A stretch of 35,053 nucleotides of DNA from Phycisphaeraceae bacterium (GTDB lineage: Bacteria; Planctomycetota; Phycisphaerae; Phycisphaerales; Phycisphaeraceae). A model generated the notes under the pieces. The model did not search any database. It had not been told where the DNA came from and worked only from the letters and a program-made list of their open reading frames with translations. Numbering within the stretch: position 1 is the stretch's first letter; each line of letters opens with the position of its first letter. Made by a program: the position numbers and the translations under genes. The stretch spans positions 1 to 35,053 of the forward strand of contig PBAS01000077.1 in assembly GCA_002716625.1 (NCBI GenBank), read 5' to 3'. This document shows positions 7,231-17,134 of the stretch, in pieces.

Positions 7231-8379
7231 TTGACCGTGACTGTATCAACCTACAACGAAGATATACTGAGGCTGAGTTTGGTGCCTGGTCTAGGGCCAA
7301 CGCTTATTCGTCGTTGTCTTGAGTCGTTGGGGTTACCATCAGCGGTGATCAATGCCTCGTTGGGCGATCTGGTGGCGGTGGAGGGTATTGGGCCAGAAAC
7401 CGCGACGAAGTTTCTTGCTCAGATTGATAGTTCACAGATGGATCAATCGCTGGTGCTGGAGAAGCAACTTATCGAGGAGCATGGAGTCAGTCTTTGTTCG
7501 CAGGATGATGATCAGTATCCTCAACTGTTACGACATATTCCTGATCCACCGCCTCTACTTTTTATCAAGGGTCAGATTGTCGAAAGTGATGCGGTAAGCC
7601 TTGCCGTGGTTGGTGCCCGGCGTTGCACGCAATATGGTCGCGAGCAGGCAGCCCGATTGGCCACGTTGTCAAGTCAGGCTGGACTTTGCGTGGTTAGCGG
7701 GGGGGCATACGGTATCGATGCGGCGGCGCATCGTGCAGTGTTGGCTGCTGGGGGACGGACAATTGCCATCATTAGTAGTGGTTTGGCCCGACCTTATCCC
7801 AGGGAACATACGTCTTTATTTAACCAGATTGCTAATGGCTACGGTGCTGTCATCAGTGAACTACCCATGGGTTATCCGGTGCTGGCTGAAAACTTTCCGC
7901 GACGTAATCGGATTATCTCCGGAATGTCATTGGGGGTTTTGGTGATTGAAGCCTCAGTGCGCAGTGGGGCCCTGATCACCGCACGGATATGTGTTGAAGA
8001 CCATGGACGAGAGTTGATGGTTCTGCCGGGTCGTGTTGATTCACCCTCTTCGGCCGGCTGTCACAAGATCATACGGGAAGGGTGGGCTACTTTAATCACC
8101 AGTGGCACGGATATCCTCGATGCACTTGGTGAAACTGGACAGTTGCTGCGAACTGGTCCTTCAGTGCCACACACAGATTCAGCAACCAATCCCAGGCTGT
8201 TAGCAGATGTGACCGAATCACAGCGTAAGATTATTAATGTACTACAGTCCCCGTTGGCCTTGGATCAGGTATTGTCAATGACCTGTTTGCCTGTATCCGT
8301 GGTGCAGGCCGACTTGGCCATGCTCGAAATTCGAGGTCTGATAAGACGTGTTGGTAATCAATTTTCCGTGAGCCTTTAG
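7231..8379 (+). CDS. dprA: DNA processing protein DprA
   Basis: A 382-residue single-strand DNA-binding protein that loads RecA on DNA taken up by transformation. The order is a helix-hairpin-helix/SAM-like N terminus (LVPGLGPTLIRR, VEGIGPETATKFL), the Rossmann core with VVGARRCTQYGREQA, VVSGGAYGIDAAAHRA, ENFPRRNRIISG and the SGALITA stretch, and a C-terminal winged helix (about 320-382) ending LEIRGLIRRVGNQF. The frame opens with TTG at 7231 directly after the preceding stop; GTG at 7237 is an alternative. Zero spacing to the PqqD-like gene implies one operon. DprA is widespread even in bacteria not known to be competent, so natural transformation is not proven. Confidence 0.95.
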   Translation: MTVTVSTYNEDILRLSLVPGLGPTLIRRCLESLGLPSAVINASLGDLVAVEGIGPETATKFLAQIDSSQMDQSLVLEKQLIEEHGVSLCSQDDDQYPQLLRHIPDPPPLLFIKGQIVESDAVSLAVVGARRCTQYGREQAARLATLSSQAGLCVVSGGAYGIDAAAHRAVLAAGGRTIAIISSGLARPYPREHTSLFNQIANGYGAVISELPMGYPVLAENFPRRNRIISGMSLGVLVIEASVRSGALITARICVEDHGRELMVLPGRVDSPSSAGCHKIIREGWATLITSGTDILDALGETGQLLRTGPSVPHTDSATNPRLLADVTESQRKIINVLQSPLALDQVLSMTCLPVSVVQADLAMLEIRGLIRRVGNQFSVSL

Positions 8380-8407
8380 TTTTTCTTTCGACAAGGATTT
8401 ATAACAG

Positions 8408-9727
8408 ATGTTACCGGTTTATGATTTATCCAGTGCTGAAGGCCGTGAATGTTTTGACAAGTGCCTTCACCTCCTGGGCCAAACATCGTCGGCAACAGGC
8501 GATGTGGCAAAGGCAGTTACCGCGATTATTGAAGAGGTCAAATCTTCAGGTGACGATGCTGTTGTACGTTACATGCAGCAATGGACTGATCCAGATTTTG
8601 ATATAAATCGGATTCAAGTGTCATCGAAGGAACTTGCTGCTGCGCTGCAAGCCCTCAACTCTGATCTACGATCGGCGATTGAAGTTGCAATTGATCATGT
8701 AAGGCAATACCAGGAACACATTCGGCCTGAGATGCCCCCGAATATCATGATTGACGGTGCCGATTTGGGGTTGCGATTTAATCCTGTGGATAGCGTGGGT
8801 TTGACCGTCCCCGGTGGGTCCGCCTCGCTTTTTTCGACCGTTATCATGCTGGGGGTGCCAGCAATAGCAGCGGGTGTGGAAAATATCAGTGTGGTGAGTC
8901 CACCGCCGAATCGAACCAGTGGTCAAACACCAGGTGACATCTCGCCCATTGTTTTGGCGACCTGTGCGTTGCTTGGAATTGACAAAGTCTATCGCATTGG
9001 TGGTGCGCAAGCAGTTGCAGCATTGGCGCTTGGCACGCAGCGCGTTGAACGCGTTTCGATGATTGCTGGTCCAGGAAATATCTACAGCCAGTTGGCCAAA
9101 CAGCAGCTTGCTGGTCTAGTGGGAACAGATGGGGGATTTTATGGTCCCAGCGAGATCATGGTCATTGCCGACGAAAAGGCTGATGCGCGTTTTATTGCAG
9201 CGGATCTTTTGGCTCAGGCTGAGCACGATCCAGGTAAGTGTTTTCTGGTTGCATGGTCACGGCAGGTGATTGATCAGGTCATCGGTCAGATATCACGTCA
9301 AGTGACTAGCCACAAGCGGCGGTCAGCCATTGAGTCGGCACTGGGTAACGAGTCTTGTGCTGTTCTCGTGGCTGATTGCGATCAAGCGATTCGAGTTGCT
9401 GATCATATTGCATGCGAACATGTGGTTCTGGCGGTAGCAGACCCCAATACCTTGGTAATGAAACTTCGGCACGCCGGTGCGATCTTTTTAGGCGACCGCA
9501 GTCCCGTGGCATCTGGTGATTATTATGCTGGCCCTAGCCATTGTCTTCCAACCGGTCGCAGTGCCCGGTTCGCCAGCGGTATCAGCGTTTATACTTTTCT
9601 GAAACGTACTAGTACGGTTGGCTATCGGGATGGAGTGAATTCATCAGTGATTGAAAATATAGCGAGGATGGCCGAGGCTGAGGGGTTGGATGCACACGCC
9701 GAGTCCGCGCGATGGCGAAGCAGGTAA
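8408..9727 (+). CDS. hisD: Histidinol dehydrogenase
   Basis: A 439-residue zinc enzyme that performs the last two oxidations of histidine biosynthesis, from L-histidinol to L-histidine, with NAD+. Clear family blocks are SVGLTVPGGSAS, IAGPGNIYSQLAKQQL, GPSEIMVIAD, DLLAQAEHDP (active-site region), GDYYAGPSHCLPTG and ASGISVYTFLKRTS near the C terminus. Length is normal. An AAGGA lies about twelve bases before the ATG, 28 bases after dprA, so it could be the last gene of the upstream operon. No other his genes are present; scattered his genes are common in planctomycetes. It is convergent with the PH-domain gene. Confidence 0.97.
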   Translation: MLPVYDLSSAEGRECFDKCLHLLGQTSSATGDVAKAVTAIIEEVKSSGDDAVVRYMQQWTDPDFDINRIQVSSKELAAALQALNSDLRSAIEVAIDHVRQYQEHIRPEMPPNIMIDGADLGLRFNPVDSVGLTVPGGSASLFSTVIMLGVPAIAAGVENISVVSPPPNRTSGQTPGDISPIVLATCALLGIDKVYRIGGAQAVAALALGTQRVERVSMIAGPGNIYSQLAKQQLAGLVGTDGGFYGPSEIMVIADEKADARFIAADLLAQAEHDPGKCFLVAWSRQVIDQVIGQISRQVTSHKRRSAIESALGNESCAVLVADCDQAIRVADHIACEHVVLAVADPNTLVMKLRHAGAIFLGDRSPVASGDYYAGPSHCLPTGRSARFASGISVYTFLKRTSTVGYRDGVNSSVIENIARMAEAEGLDAHAESARWRSR

Positions 9728-9780
9728 GAACAATTATTTGGTGTTCGGGCTTTTACTGCCAGTGTAATTGATGGATTGTA

Positions 9781-10380
9781 TTACCGGTATCGATTTAGTG
9801 TTTCAACCACCACTTGATGAACTTCCAGCGGCCTTGCCACCATGTCCCATGCCGCTTCAATTACCGCAGTTCCCGCGGTTGCGAACCCAACTGTTCCAAG
9901 TCCAAACAGCCGTTCTCGGATTGAAAAAAGGGTGACGGTATGTTGAACGTTGGCAAGTTGTGTCTCAAATACTGAAATACGTAATACGCCTTTGATACGC
10001 AAAACACGACGGTCTGTAAGGACATAGATCCGACTGAGCCATTCAAGAAGCTGCCAGACAAGGCGGATTGTTCCAATTCCGACTGACAGGAAAATCAAAT
10101 CTGTCTTGCTGGCCCACAGGTCATAACCTTTCCCGATTAGTAGGGCCGCAATAATCAGTGCCAACACCACTCCGGCCAAGAAACGCCATGATTCAAGCAG
10201 GATATACCAGGCACTAGGCTTGATGAGCAGGATAATAACCTCGCCTGACTGTAGTAGCTGCTGGGGTAAAAGTGCCGCGGTACGCAGGTCCGCTAGATTT
10301 TCTCCCGGTCCTGTGATCTGGTCCGCCTCGGCCAGATGCGTTTGAGGCGTTCGTTGTGGGTTGCTGTTTGTCGTTACCAT
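9781..10380 (-). CDS. Membrane protein with bacterial PH domain (YdbS/bPH_2 type)
   Basis: A 199-residue protein with a soluble N-terminal 50 residues, two membrane segments (about 58-82, WYILLESWRFLAGVVLAL, and about 93-112), and then a bacterial pleckstrin-homology domain to the C terminus. The diagnostic stretch is YVLTDRRVLRIKGVL followed by VFETQLANVQHTVTLF and GTVGFATAG, as in proteins once called DUF304. Such proteins sit in the cytoplasmic membrane and have no fixed biochemical role. It follows hpt with 21 bases between, so the two are probably cotranscribed, though the functions are not obviously related. Confidence 0.85.
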   Translation of the reverse strand: MVTTNSNPQRTPQTHLAEADQITGPGENLADLRTAALLPQQLLQSGEVIILLIKPSAWYILLESWRFLAGVVLALIIAALLIGKGYDLWASKTDLIFLSVGIGTIRLVWQLLEWLSRIYVLTDRRVLRIKGVLRISVFETQLANVQHTVTLFSIRERLFGLGTVGFATAGTAVIEAAWDMVARPLEVHQVVVETLNRYR

Positions 10381-10401
10381 GGTGGGTCATCAAGGGAGGT
10401 G

Positions 10402-11040
10402 TTATTTGTCAACAGTATCCTGTATGGCATCAGAGCGAAGCGTTACGATGTCCGGTAGATTCCGATAGTAACCGTTGTAATCTAAACCATAGCCAACCAC
10501 GAAGCGATCTGGAATCTCAAAGCAGACGTAATCCACTTCATGCTTTAACGCTTGTGAGTGTTGCTTTCGCAATAAGACACAGGTTCGAATGGATGCAGGT
10601 GCTCGGCGAACCAGTTGTTGTTTGACCAGTTGCAGTGTCTGGCCCGAATCAAGAATATCGTCCACAATCAGTACATTTGTGCCACTAAGTGTTTCTGGCA
10701 AGGTGGTTAGCTCATTTCGTAGTTTGGCGCCATGACTGACCGTCGTGGTGCCGGGGTATGAAACGACGGATACCAAGTGTATCTGCATCGGCAGGGGTAA
10801 TTTCCGAATAAGATCAGCAACAAAGATAATGCTTCCAGTGAGAATGGGGACCAGGGTCAGCTCGGGCAATTTTTGTTTCCCGGGTTCGGTATCCTTGGGA
10901 ATCTCACTTTTAGCATTGATCTGCCGATCAGCCATCGTGTCACAAGTTCTTAAATCAGCTGCAATTTGCGTTGCAACCTGTCCGATTCTGTGCTCAATCG
11001 CATCGCGATTGATCAAGACATTCTCAATCAGTTCGTGCAT
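10402..11040 (-). CDS. hpt: Hypoxanthine (guanine) phosphoribosyltransferase
   Basis: A 212-residue purine-salvage enzyme making IMP or GMP from free base and PRPP. The PRPP loop VLIVDDILDSGQT lies at residues 123-135, with LVPILTGSIIFVADL (PPi loop region), VSYPGTTT before it, and VDYVCFEIPDRFVVGYGLDYN after it, as in bacterial HPRT. It is longer than the usual 175-185 residues because of a polar stretch at about 31-58 between the first helix and the first core strand. It is divergent from the FlgI-like gene (116-base gap). The start has no strong ribosome site; an internal start that drops the insert would also remove the first helix, so I keep the long form. Confidence 0.92.
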   Translation of the reverse strand: MHELIENVLINRDAIEHRIGQVATQIAADLRTCDTMADRQINAKSEIPKDTEPGKQKLPELTLVPILTGSIIFVADLIRKLPLPMQIHLVSVVSYPGTTTVSHGAKLRNELTTLPETLSGTNVLIVDDILDSGQTLQLVKQQLVRRAPASIRTCVLLRKQHSQALKHEVDYVCFEIPDRFVVGYGLDYNGYYRNLPDIVTLRSDAIQDTVDK

Positions 11041-11156
11041 AAACGGTAGTTTATCCGCTTCCTGGCGAAGGTCAGACTACTTGACGCTCAAGATTTCTGG
11101 GCGGAGAATATAGCTCGGTTTAGAATGGAATAATCCTTGTTTGCGCGATCTTATAA

Positions 11157-13001
11157 ATGTCTATAAACATATGTGGGTTAAATATTTGTGTGGGTAGGCG
11201 GTTTTGCGGCGGCAACGTTGTCCTGCTCGGGGTGATATTGATGGCGGTCACAGTGAGCGGTTGTACGAAGATGCACCGTCCTGCACCTCGTTTGTACCAA
11301 CCGGCGAGGTCTTTTACCGGCCCCGATTTTCTACGTCATTCAGTTGGTGCCCTGACCCAGTTGACCAAACCAAGTAGCGAGTACCTCTTGGTCAGTGGAT
11401 ATGGGTTGGTCGTTGGCTTGGATGGGACCGGTTCAAGCCAAGTCGACCTTAGTATCAGGCCGGAAATTCTCAACCAGGCCCGCAAGCTTTCACCATTATC
11501 CGCACGGCAAGGCAAGCCGCATCTGACACCACGGCAACTGCTGGAAAGTCGAGATACTGCTGTGGTTGCAGTCGAGGGATTGATTCCACCGGGGGCACCG
11601 AAGGGGACCCGTTTTGACCTGTTGGTTAGCGCGTTACCCCAGACCGATGTGGTCAGCCTTGCGCGAGGGAAACTTTGGTCGACGCCACTGAGCATCTATG
11701 GCACCACTCCAAAACTCTATACAAGACAATTGGCCAATGCATCAGGTTCGATTTACATCAATCCTTTTGAGGTGACACACGAGCAAGAAGATCAGCCCGT
11801 ACATCGTCAAGCAGTGATTATCGGTGGTGGCGTGGTTACCCAGGACCAGGCCATCGAGTTACAACTGCGTCAACCAAGTTTTGATCGTGCACGGGTCATT
11901 GCTGACCGGATCAATGAACGCTTTGGCCACGAAAGATCAACTGAAATTTTCAACACGGCTGTTGCGGTTTCTGATCAGTTGATTGAGATCAACATTCCGC
12001 GGCGTTTCTTGCCTGACTTGGATTTGTTTCTTGGTCTTGTCTCACATTTGTATATAGATCGTGGCCCAAATGTTGAAATTGAGAAAGCGACCGAACTGGC
12101 CATAAATCTCCGGGACAACCCGCAATATGCAGAAGATGTTGCGTTAGCATGGGCCGCTATGGGTCGGGTGGCATGGCCGGTGCTGCGAGGCCAGTACAAG
12201 CATTCTGTAATCCATGTCCGCCTGGCAGCTCTGAAGGCTGGGGCTTTACTTGATGATCCATATGCCGCCACGCAATTGGCAAAAATGACGGCACACACCG
12301 ATCCTGAGATCAGGCAGAGCGTGGCGCAACTGTTGGGGTTGGCGAAAAATAATATTCGTGCCGCATCGTCGCTGCATGGGTTGCTGGATGACGATCAGCG
12401 CCATGTCCGATTGGCAGCCTATGAATCCCTTGTGGCCATCGGAGATCAGTTGATTCAGCGTACAGCCTTTCGTCACAGTGGTGAGTTCAAGTTTATTCTG
12501 GACTTGGTGCCGTCGCACAGACCCCTGATCTATATCACTCATTCTCCGGTACCCCGTGTAGTGATATTTGATCCAATGTTGGGGTTCGTCCCCAACGAGG
12601 TGATTGCACTGTGGGATAATCAATTAATGCTGCGACGCGATAAGGCAAATGCACTAACGGTGTATTATCAGCAGCCTGGTCAAATCAAGGGGATCCAGGC
12701 GGAGATCGCGCCCACGGCAGCCAACTTAATCTATCTCATGGCACATCGACCGTCGCTCGAGCATCCAATGAAGGGATTGGATCTGCAGTTCAGCCAGGTT
12801 GCCAATGCGCTTTATACATTATCAAGCAGAGGCGATATTCAGGCACCAATCGAGATTCAGCGGAATAGTTGGGCCCGGAAGTTTGATCGTGTCCGTCAGC
12901 AGCAGCGGCCGGGGCAGGCGCGGCCTGAAATTAGCAATGAACCGTTGTCCGGTCCAAGTGCTCCAGGAGCCCCTGATGAGCCTGAGAAGTCTGATGGGTG
13001 A
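11157..13001 (+). CDS. FlgI-like (flagellar P-ring) lipoprotein with HEAT-like repeats
   Basis: 614 residues. A lipoprotein signal ends in the lipobox VSGC (Cys36). Residues about 60-300 follow the flagellar P-ring protein FlgI: SGYGLVVGLDGTG, DTAVVAVEGLIPPGAPKG, FDLLVSALPQTD, RGKLWSTPL, then the late FlgI strand-helix block around FDRARVIADRINERFG and the LIEINIPRRFLPDL strand. Residues about 320-445 are helical pairs resembling HEAT repeats (VRLAALKAGALLDD, IRQSVAQLLGLA, VRLAAYESLVAIGD). The rest is strand-rich and ends in a Pro/Gly/acidic tail. True FlgI is periplasmic, not lipidated, and about 370 residues, so this is either a diverged P-ring or a recycled domain in another envelope ring. 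No flagellar basal-body genes are adjacent. The ATG has no clear SD. Confidence 0.8.
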   Translation: MSINICGLNICVGRRFCGGNVVLLGVILMAVTVSGCTKMHRPAPRLYQPARSFTGPDFLRHSVGALTQLTKPSSEYLLVSGYGLVVGLDGTGSSQVDLSIRPEILNQARKLSPLSARQGKPHLTPRQLLESRDTAVVAVEGLIPPGAPKGTRFDLLVSALPQTDVVSLARGKLWSTPLSIYGTTPKLYTRQLANASGSIYINPFEVTHEQEDQPVHRQAVIIGGGVVTQDQAIELQLRQPSFDRARVIADRINERFGHERSTEIFNTAVAVSDQLIEINIPRRFLPDLDLFLGLVSHLYIDRGPNVEIEKATELAINLRDNPQYAEDVALAWAAMGRVAWPVLRGQYKHSVIHVRLAALKAGALLDDPYAATQLAKMTAHTDPEIRQSVAQLLGLAKNNIRAASSLHGLLDDDQRHVRLAAYESLVAIGDQLIQRTAFRHSGEFKFILDLVPSHRPLIYITHSPVPRVVIFDPMLGFVPNEVIALWDNQLMLRRDKANALTVYYQQPGQIKGIQAEIAPTAANLIYLMAHRPSLEHPMKGLDLQFSQVANALYTLSSRGDIQAPIEIQRNSWARKFDRVRQQQRPGQARPEISNEPLSGPSAPGAPDEPEKSDG

Positions 13002-13158
13002 TTTGATCGGTTCAGATGGCAGGGGTACTTTGACGGGTGATATCCAAATTCGTCCGGATCGTGACTAGACCTGTAATAGTGGAAAGCCGGCCGGACCATC
13101 GATCCTTTAAATACAGCGATAGAAGCCGGATATGGGAGAAAATGAACAAAACGTATTC

Positions 13159-13187
13159 TTACAATCTTAGCGAATGGCATATATTAT
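13159..13187 (+). promoter_or_regulatory. Possible sigma-70-type promoter for smc
   Basis: TATTAT (13182-13187) differs from TATAAT at one position and lies 17 bases after TTACAA (13159-13164), a weak -35 with three of six matches. Transcription would start near 13194, leaving a leader of about 40 bases with AAGGAGG ahead of the smc ATG. Support is pattern only. Confidence 0.35.
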
Positions 13188-13235
13188 CTGACGTGCTTAG
13201 GATGGGCCGATAACGACAAGGAGGTCAAACGTCTT

Positions 13236-16200
13236 ATGCGTCTTTCAAAGCTTACGCTCGCCGGATTTAAGTCTTTTGCGGATAAAACGGAGATTGATTT
13301 TAGTGCGCCGATGATCGGCATCGTGGGGCCCAACGGTTGCGGGAAATCCAATATTGTAGACGGACTCAAATGGGTGCTTGGTGAGCTAAGCGCCAAAAGC
13401 CTGCGTGGCGGCGCGATGATGGACATGATCTTCAACGGATCAGTGGCGCGCAAGCCATCGGGCATGGCGTCGGTGACCCTTACTTTTGACAATCCGCCAG
13501 TCAATGGCAAGCGCAAACTGCCACTCGACTTCGATTCGGTTAGTGTTACACGTCAGCTATATCGGGATGGCTCCAGCGAGTATTTGATTAATAAACAACA
13601 GGCACGCCTTCGGGATATTCGTGAACTGTTTATGGACACCGGTGTCGGGACAGACGCCTATTCAATTATCGAGCAGGGCAAGGTTGATATTCTTCTTCAG
13701 GCCAACCCGGTTCAGCGACGTGAGATCTTTGAAGAGGCCGCCGGCATTTCCCGTTTTAAAGCCCGAAAAAAAGAGGCAGTACGAAAGCTTGAACGTACGG
13801 AACAGAATCTGGTCCTGTCGCGCCAGCAACTTGACCAAACTCAGCGCCGCTTGCGGAGCGTCAAGATCCAAGCAACGCGAGCACGTAATTACAAGGATTA
13901 CAAGGAACAGCTACGCCGCTTGCAGTTAAGTTTCCTTTTGGCCGAGTACCACAAACTACATGCGAGTCTAGCGGATATCACTGCCAGCCTTGAGCAGGCT
14001 GAAGCTGATCGTGGTGCGGCATTGCGGAGTCTGGCGGATCAGGAAAAACAGATCAATGACGGTGAAATTGAACGTCAGGCATTACTTGACCAGCAAAAAC
14101 AGATTGAACATGAGCGGCTGGGGAATCAATCCGCCGCCGAAAAGGCTGAGCAACGACGCCAGTTTACCATTGCTAATATTCGCCAGTCACAGGACCAGAT
14201 AGACCAAGACTCCTCCCGCCTTGAAGAGTTATCAAAACGCACTACAGCCATTGACTTGGAGCAAACAGAGAAGCAAGCATTCGTTGAGAAACTGCTTCTG
14301 GCTCAGGCGGATGCTGAGAAACGGTTGGCCCAGGCTCAAGGTGATTGTCGCACACTGATGCATGAGTTGAATGAGAAGCGAAGTGCTATTGAGGATGAAA
14401 AGGCTGGTATCGTGGGGCTGATGCGCCGGACAGCTCAATTGAACAATGAAATCCATTCGATTGGTAGTTTTCAGGAGAACCTGCTTTCAACGCGGCGGAA
14501 GCTTGATCAACGTAGCAGCCAGATTGCCCATGAACTTGAGCAGATGCTTGCCGCTCGAGATGAGGCCGGTGGTAAACTTGACGAGGTTGGGAAACTCATC
14601 GAGGCGGAGGATCACCAACTTGAACAGTTGAAGCAGCAAGCATCGATGCTCGGAGGTTCGCAACAGCAGTTGACCCAGCAGTTGGCGACGGCAAAGGAAA
14701 AGCGTAGCGGCCTTGAGTCACGACGTGCAGTACTTCAGGAGATGCAGGATAAGCAGCAGGGTGTAGCCGACCCAGTTAAGGCAGTATTAGCTCGACGGTC
14801 CGAGGCGGGCGATGGCGGGGGCACCTTCTGCTTTGTGCATGGTCTTCTAGCAGAAATGTTTGAGGTCGAGGTAGAGCATGCACGGATCGTAGAAGCGGCG
14901 CTCGGTGAATACCAACAGGGATTGGTTGTTGATTCGTTGGATCGGCTTCGTGATCACCAGGGTATCAAGGCCCTGGCTTCGCTTGCCGGCCGCGTCACAT
15001 TCGTACCAATCACCCAAGATGCCATGAAGACCAATGATGTTCCTCCGGTGAATCATGACGGTGCTGCACCGGAAGGGCTTTGTAGTGTTTTGGAGTTCGT
15101 ACGCTACCGTGACCGGATTGCACCGATTGCTGAGCGTTTACTTGGTTCAACCTATGTTGTTGAAAGCTTGGATATTGCGCGTGAAACCTGTCGCCGTGGT
15201 GCGGGGAATATTAGGTTTGTGACCCGGTCAGGTGAGTTGCTTGAGGCGGATGGCCGTGTGGTTGCAGGGCCGGCAACAGAGAGTGATCGGACAGGTGGAT
15301 TAATCAGTCGTCGCAGTGAACTCGTTCAATTGAATAGCCAAATTGATGAGCTGGATCATCAGATCACTCAATGGCAACAGGCGTTGGCTAAATTGAATGA
15401 TCGCGCCACTCATATTGAAGCACTTGATCAAGAACTGCGCCAGTCGATCTACGATGCTAATGCGGTGCGTATCGAATTGACCAGCCGGCTCGAAACTTTG
15501 AATGCGCAAATAAGTGGACTGGAACGTGAGCAGCCGGTATTAACTGCTGAGGCCCAGCAGGTATATCGACAGCTTCGTGATGCTGCTGAAAAACGTCGCG
15601 GCCATGAAGATCAGGCCCGTCAACTTGAAGAGGACTCTGGTGTCCGACAGCAGGCCGTTCAGGCACTCCAGGACAAGTCAGAGCAATTGACTGCACATGT
15701 TGAGGAAGCTCAAGAGGGAATCACCGCGATTCGTGTTGAAGCAGGCAAACTTACTGAACAGATAAGCAACGCCCGCCATCAGTTGCGGCAGTTGGAGATT
15801 GCTCATGGTGATATTGAGCGGCAACACAAACTTCTGGAAGATCAGCTTGGTCAGCACCATCAGCGGATCGAGGAATACAAGCAGGTTGCCGCCGATGCTG
15901 AAGAGCAGGTCAAGCAAAGTGAGTTGCGGATTCGAGAACTTAAAACCCGGGCCGATCTCGTTGGGCACCGGCTAAGTAAATCCGATGAGTGCATCGGGAA
16001 TCTACGGCGGGCGATGATTGAGCATCGCCAGAAGGTTGAAGCAGATGAACGCGCCATGCAGGCATTGCAGGTCGACCGTCGGGAGTTGGAAGTGAAGGTT
16101 GAGGCAATTCAGCAACGCAGTCAAGAACAATTGGAAGTTGATCTGTCAGTGGCCTACCAAGAAGCTTGCCGGGCCGATGACAGTCCGATTGATAACATTG

Positions 16201-17054
16201 GTCAAACTGATTGGCAGGAAGTCGAGCAACAGATCGACACGCTTCGCGGCAAGATCCACCGCATTGGCAATGTGAATCTTGAGGCGATTGATGAACAGGA
16301 GGAGTTGGAGCAACGCCAGGAGGAATTGTCACAGCAACTGGGTGATATTGACGAGGCCAAGGCAAGCCTGCAGAAACTCATTCGTCAAATCAATGAGGAT
16401 TCTCGCAAGCGATTTGAGTTGACATTCGAAAAGATCCGCGAGAATTTTGCTGGTCAACACGGCCTGTTCCGCAAGTTGTTTGGTGGTGGTCGTGCCGATA
16501 TTGTTCTCCAGCCTGACGACGAGGGGCGTATCGATGTTCTGGAAAGTGGGATTGAGATCGTGGCCCGCCCCCCGGGTAAGGAACTGCGTTCAATCCGCTT
16601 GCTTTCTGGTGGCGAAAAGACCATGGCTGCAGTTGCTTTGCTCCTTAGTATTTTTCAGACCAGGCCAAGTCCGTTTGCTATACTCGATGAGGTTGACGCT
16701 GCACTGGATGAAACAAACGTTCAGCGGTTCACACAGATTCTCAAAGGCTTTCTTGATCATAGCCATTTCATCATTATTACCCACAATAAGGCCACGATGC
16801 AGGTCTGCGATAAGTTATACGGGATTACCATGCAGCATCGTGGGGTGTCACGTCGTGTTAGTGTGCAATTTGAACAGGTGGGTTCAGACGGTACGATCGC
16901 TACCGAGGCGGTGAAGTCAACGGGGGGGGCTGCAGCGGACGAATCAGGCGCTGCGGGCAAGGAAAAGGGGGGGCGTCGGGTGGTATCGCCTGCACGAAAC
17001 CAGTTGGCGAATATGCTTGAGGACAAGGAACCCGTCAAGGTTGAATCCGGTTAA
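13236..17054 (+). CDS. smc: Chromosome segregation ATPase SMC
   Basis: A 1272-residue structural-maintenance-of-chromosomes protein, which condenses and segregates chromosomes as a dimer, normally with ScpA and ScpB. The N-terminal head carries Walker A GPNGCGKS (31-38). Long coiled coils (about 165-510 and 690-1010) flank a hinge region that starts near [10 protein letters not shown]. The C-terminal head has the signature [11 protein letters not shown] (about 1122) and Walker [14 protein letters not shown]. The basic/Gly/Ala-rich last 60 residues extend beyond the usual end. A strong AAGGAGG eleven bases upstream and the canonical [18 protein letters not shown] opening fix the start. Neither scpA nor scpB is in the window. 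Confidence 0.97.
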   Translation: MRLSKLTLAGFKSFADKTEIDFSAPMIGIVGPNGCGKSNIVDGLKWVLGELSAKSLRGGAMMDMIFNGSVARKPSGMASVTLTFDNPPVNGKRKLPLDFDSVSVTRQLYRDGSSEYLINKQQARLRDIRELFMDTGVGTDAYSIIEQGKVDILLQANPVQRREIFEEAAGISRFKARKKEAVRKLERTEQNLVLSRQQLDQTQRRLRSVKIQATRARNYKDYKEQLRRLQLSFLLAEYHKLHASLADITASLEQAEADRGAALRSLADQEKQINDGEIERQALLDQQKQIEHERLGNQSAAEKAEQRRQFTIANIRQSQDQIDQDSSRLEELSKRTTAIDLEQTEKQAFVEKLLLAQADAEKRLAQAQGDCRTLMHELNEKRSAIEDEKAGIVGLMRRTAQLNNEIHSIGSFQENLLSTRRKLDQRSSQIAHELEQMLAARDEAGGKLDEVGKLIEAEDHQLEQLKQQASMLGGSQQQLTQQLATAKEKRSGLESRRAVLQEMQDKQQGVADPVKAVLARRSEAGDGGGTFCFVHGLLAEMFEVEVEHARIVEAALGEYQQGLVVDSLDRLRDHQGIKALASLAGRVTFVPITQDAMKTNDVPPVNHDGAAPEGLCSVLEFVRYRDRIAPIAERLLGSTYVVESLDIARETCRRGAGNIRFVTRSGELLEADGRVVAGPATESDRTGGLISRRSELVQLNSQIDELDHQITQWQQALAKLNDRATHIEALDQELRQSIYDANAVRIELTSRLETLNAQISGLEREQPVLTAEAQQVYRQLRDAAEKRRGHEDQARQLEEDSGVRQQAVQALQDKSEQLTAHVEEAQEGITAIRVEAGKLTEQISNARHQLRQLEIAHGDIERQHKLLEDQLGQHHQRIEEYKQVAADAEEQVKQSELRIRELKTRADLVGHRLSKSDECIGNLRRAMIEHRQKVEADERAMQALQVDRRELEVKVEAIQQRSQEQLEVDLSVAYQEACRADDSPIDNIGQTDWQEVEQQIDTLRGKIHRIGNVNLEAIDEQEELEQRQEELSQQLGDIDEAKASLQKLIRQINEDSRKRFELTFEKIRENFAGQHGLFRKLFGGGRADIVLQPDDEGRIDVLESGIEIVARPPGKELRSIRLLSGGEKTMAAVALLLSIFQTRPSPFAILDEVDAALDETNVQRFTQILKGFLDHSHFIIITHNKATMQVCDKLYGITMQHRGVSRRVSVQFEQVGSDGTIATEAVKSTGGAAADESGAAGKEKGGRRVVSPARNQLANMLEDKEPVKVESG

Positions 17055-17071
17055 CCCAGCCCCGTGCCTGC

Positions 17072-17107
17072 AATGCTAGGTGTTCTGGTGAGGACAGGCC
17101 TCGCATT
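17072..17107 (+). other. Intercistronic RNA hairpin between smc and the 177-residue gene
   Basis: AATGC (17072-17076) pairs with GCATT (17103-17107). Inside this AGG pairs with CCT, and TGTTCT (17081-17086) pairs with AGGACA (17091-17096, one G-U) around a GGTG loop, with one mismatch and a two-base bulge. No T-run follows, so it is not a standard terminator. It could be a processing or stability element that separates smc from the genes behind it. Confidence 0.4.
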
Positions 17108-17134
17108 CCAAATCCAAGGTGTAAAGAACCCGTT

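Noticed and set aside
11336..11695. A long open frame antisense to the FlgI-like gene
   Set aside because: The plus strand encodes clear FlgI-like motifs here; the minus frame has no start signal or family match and is an expected shadow.
16447..16914. A 155-codon plus-strand frame inside smc
   Set aside because: It overlaps the SMC signature and Walker B region in another frame and shows no protein features.
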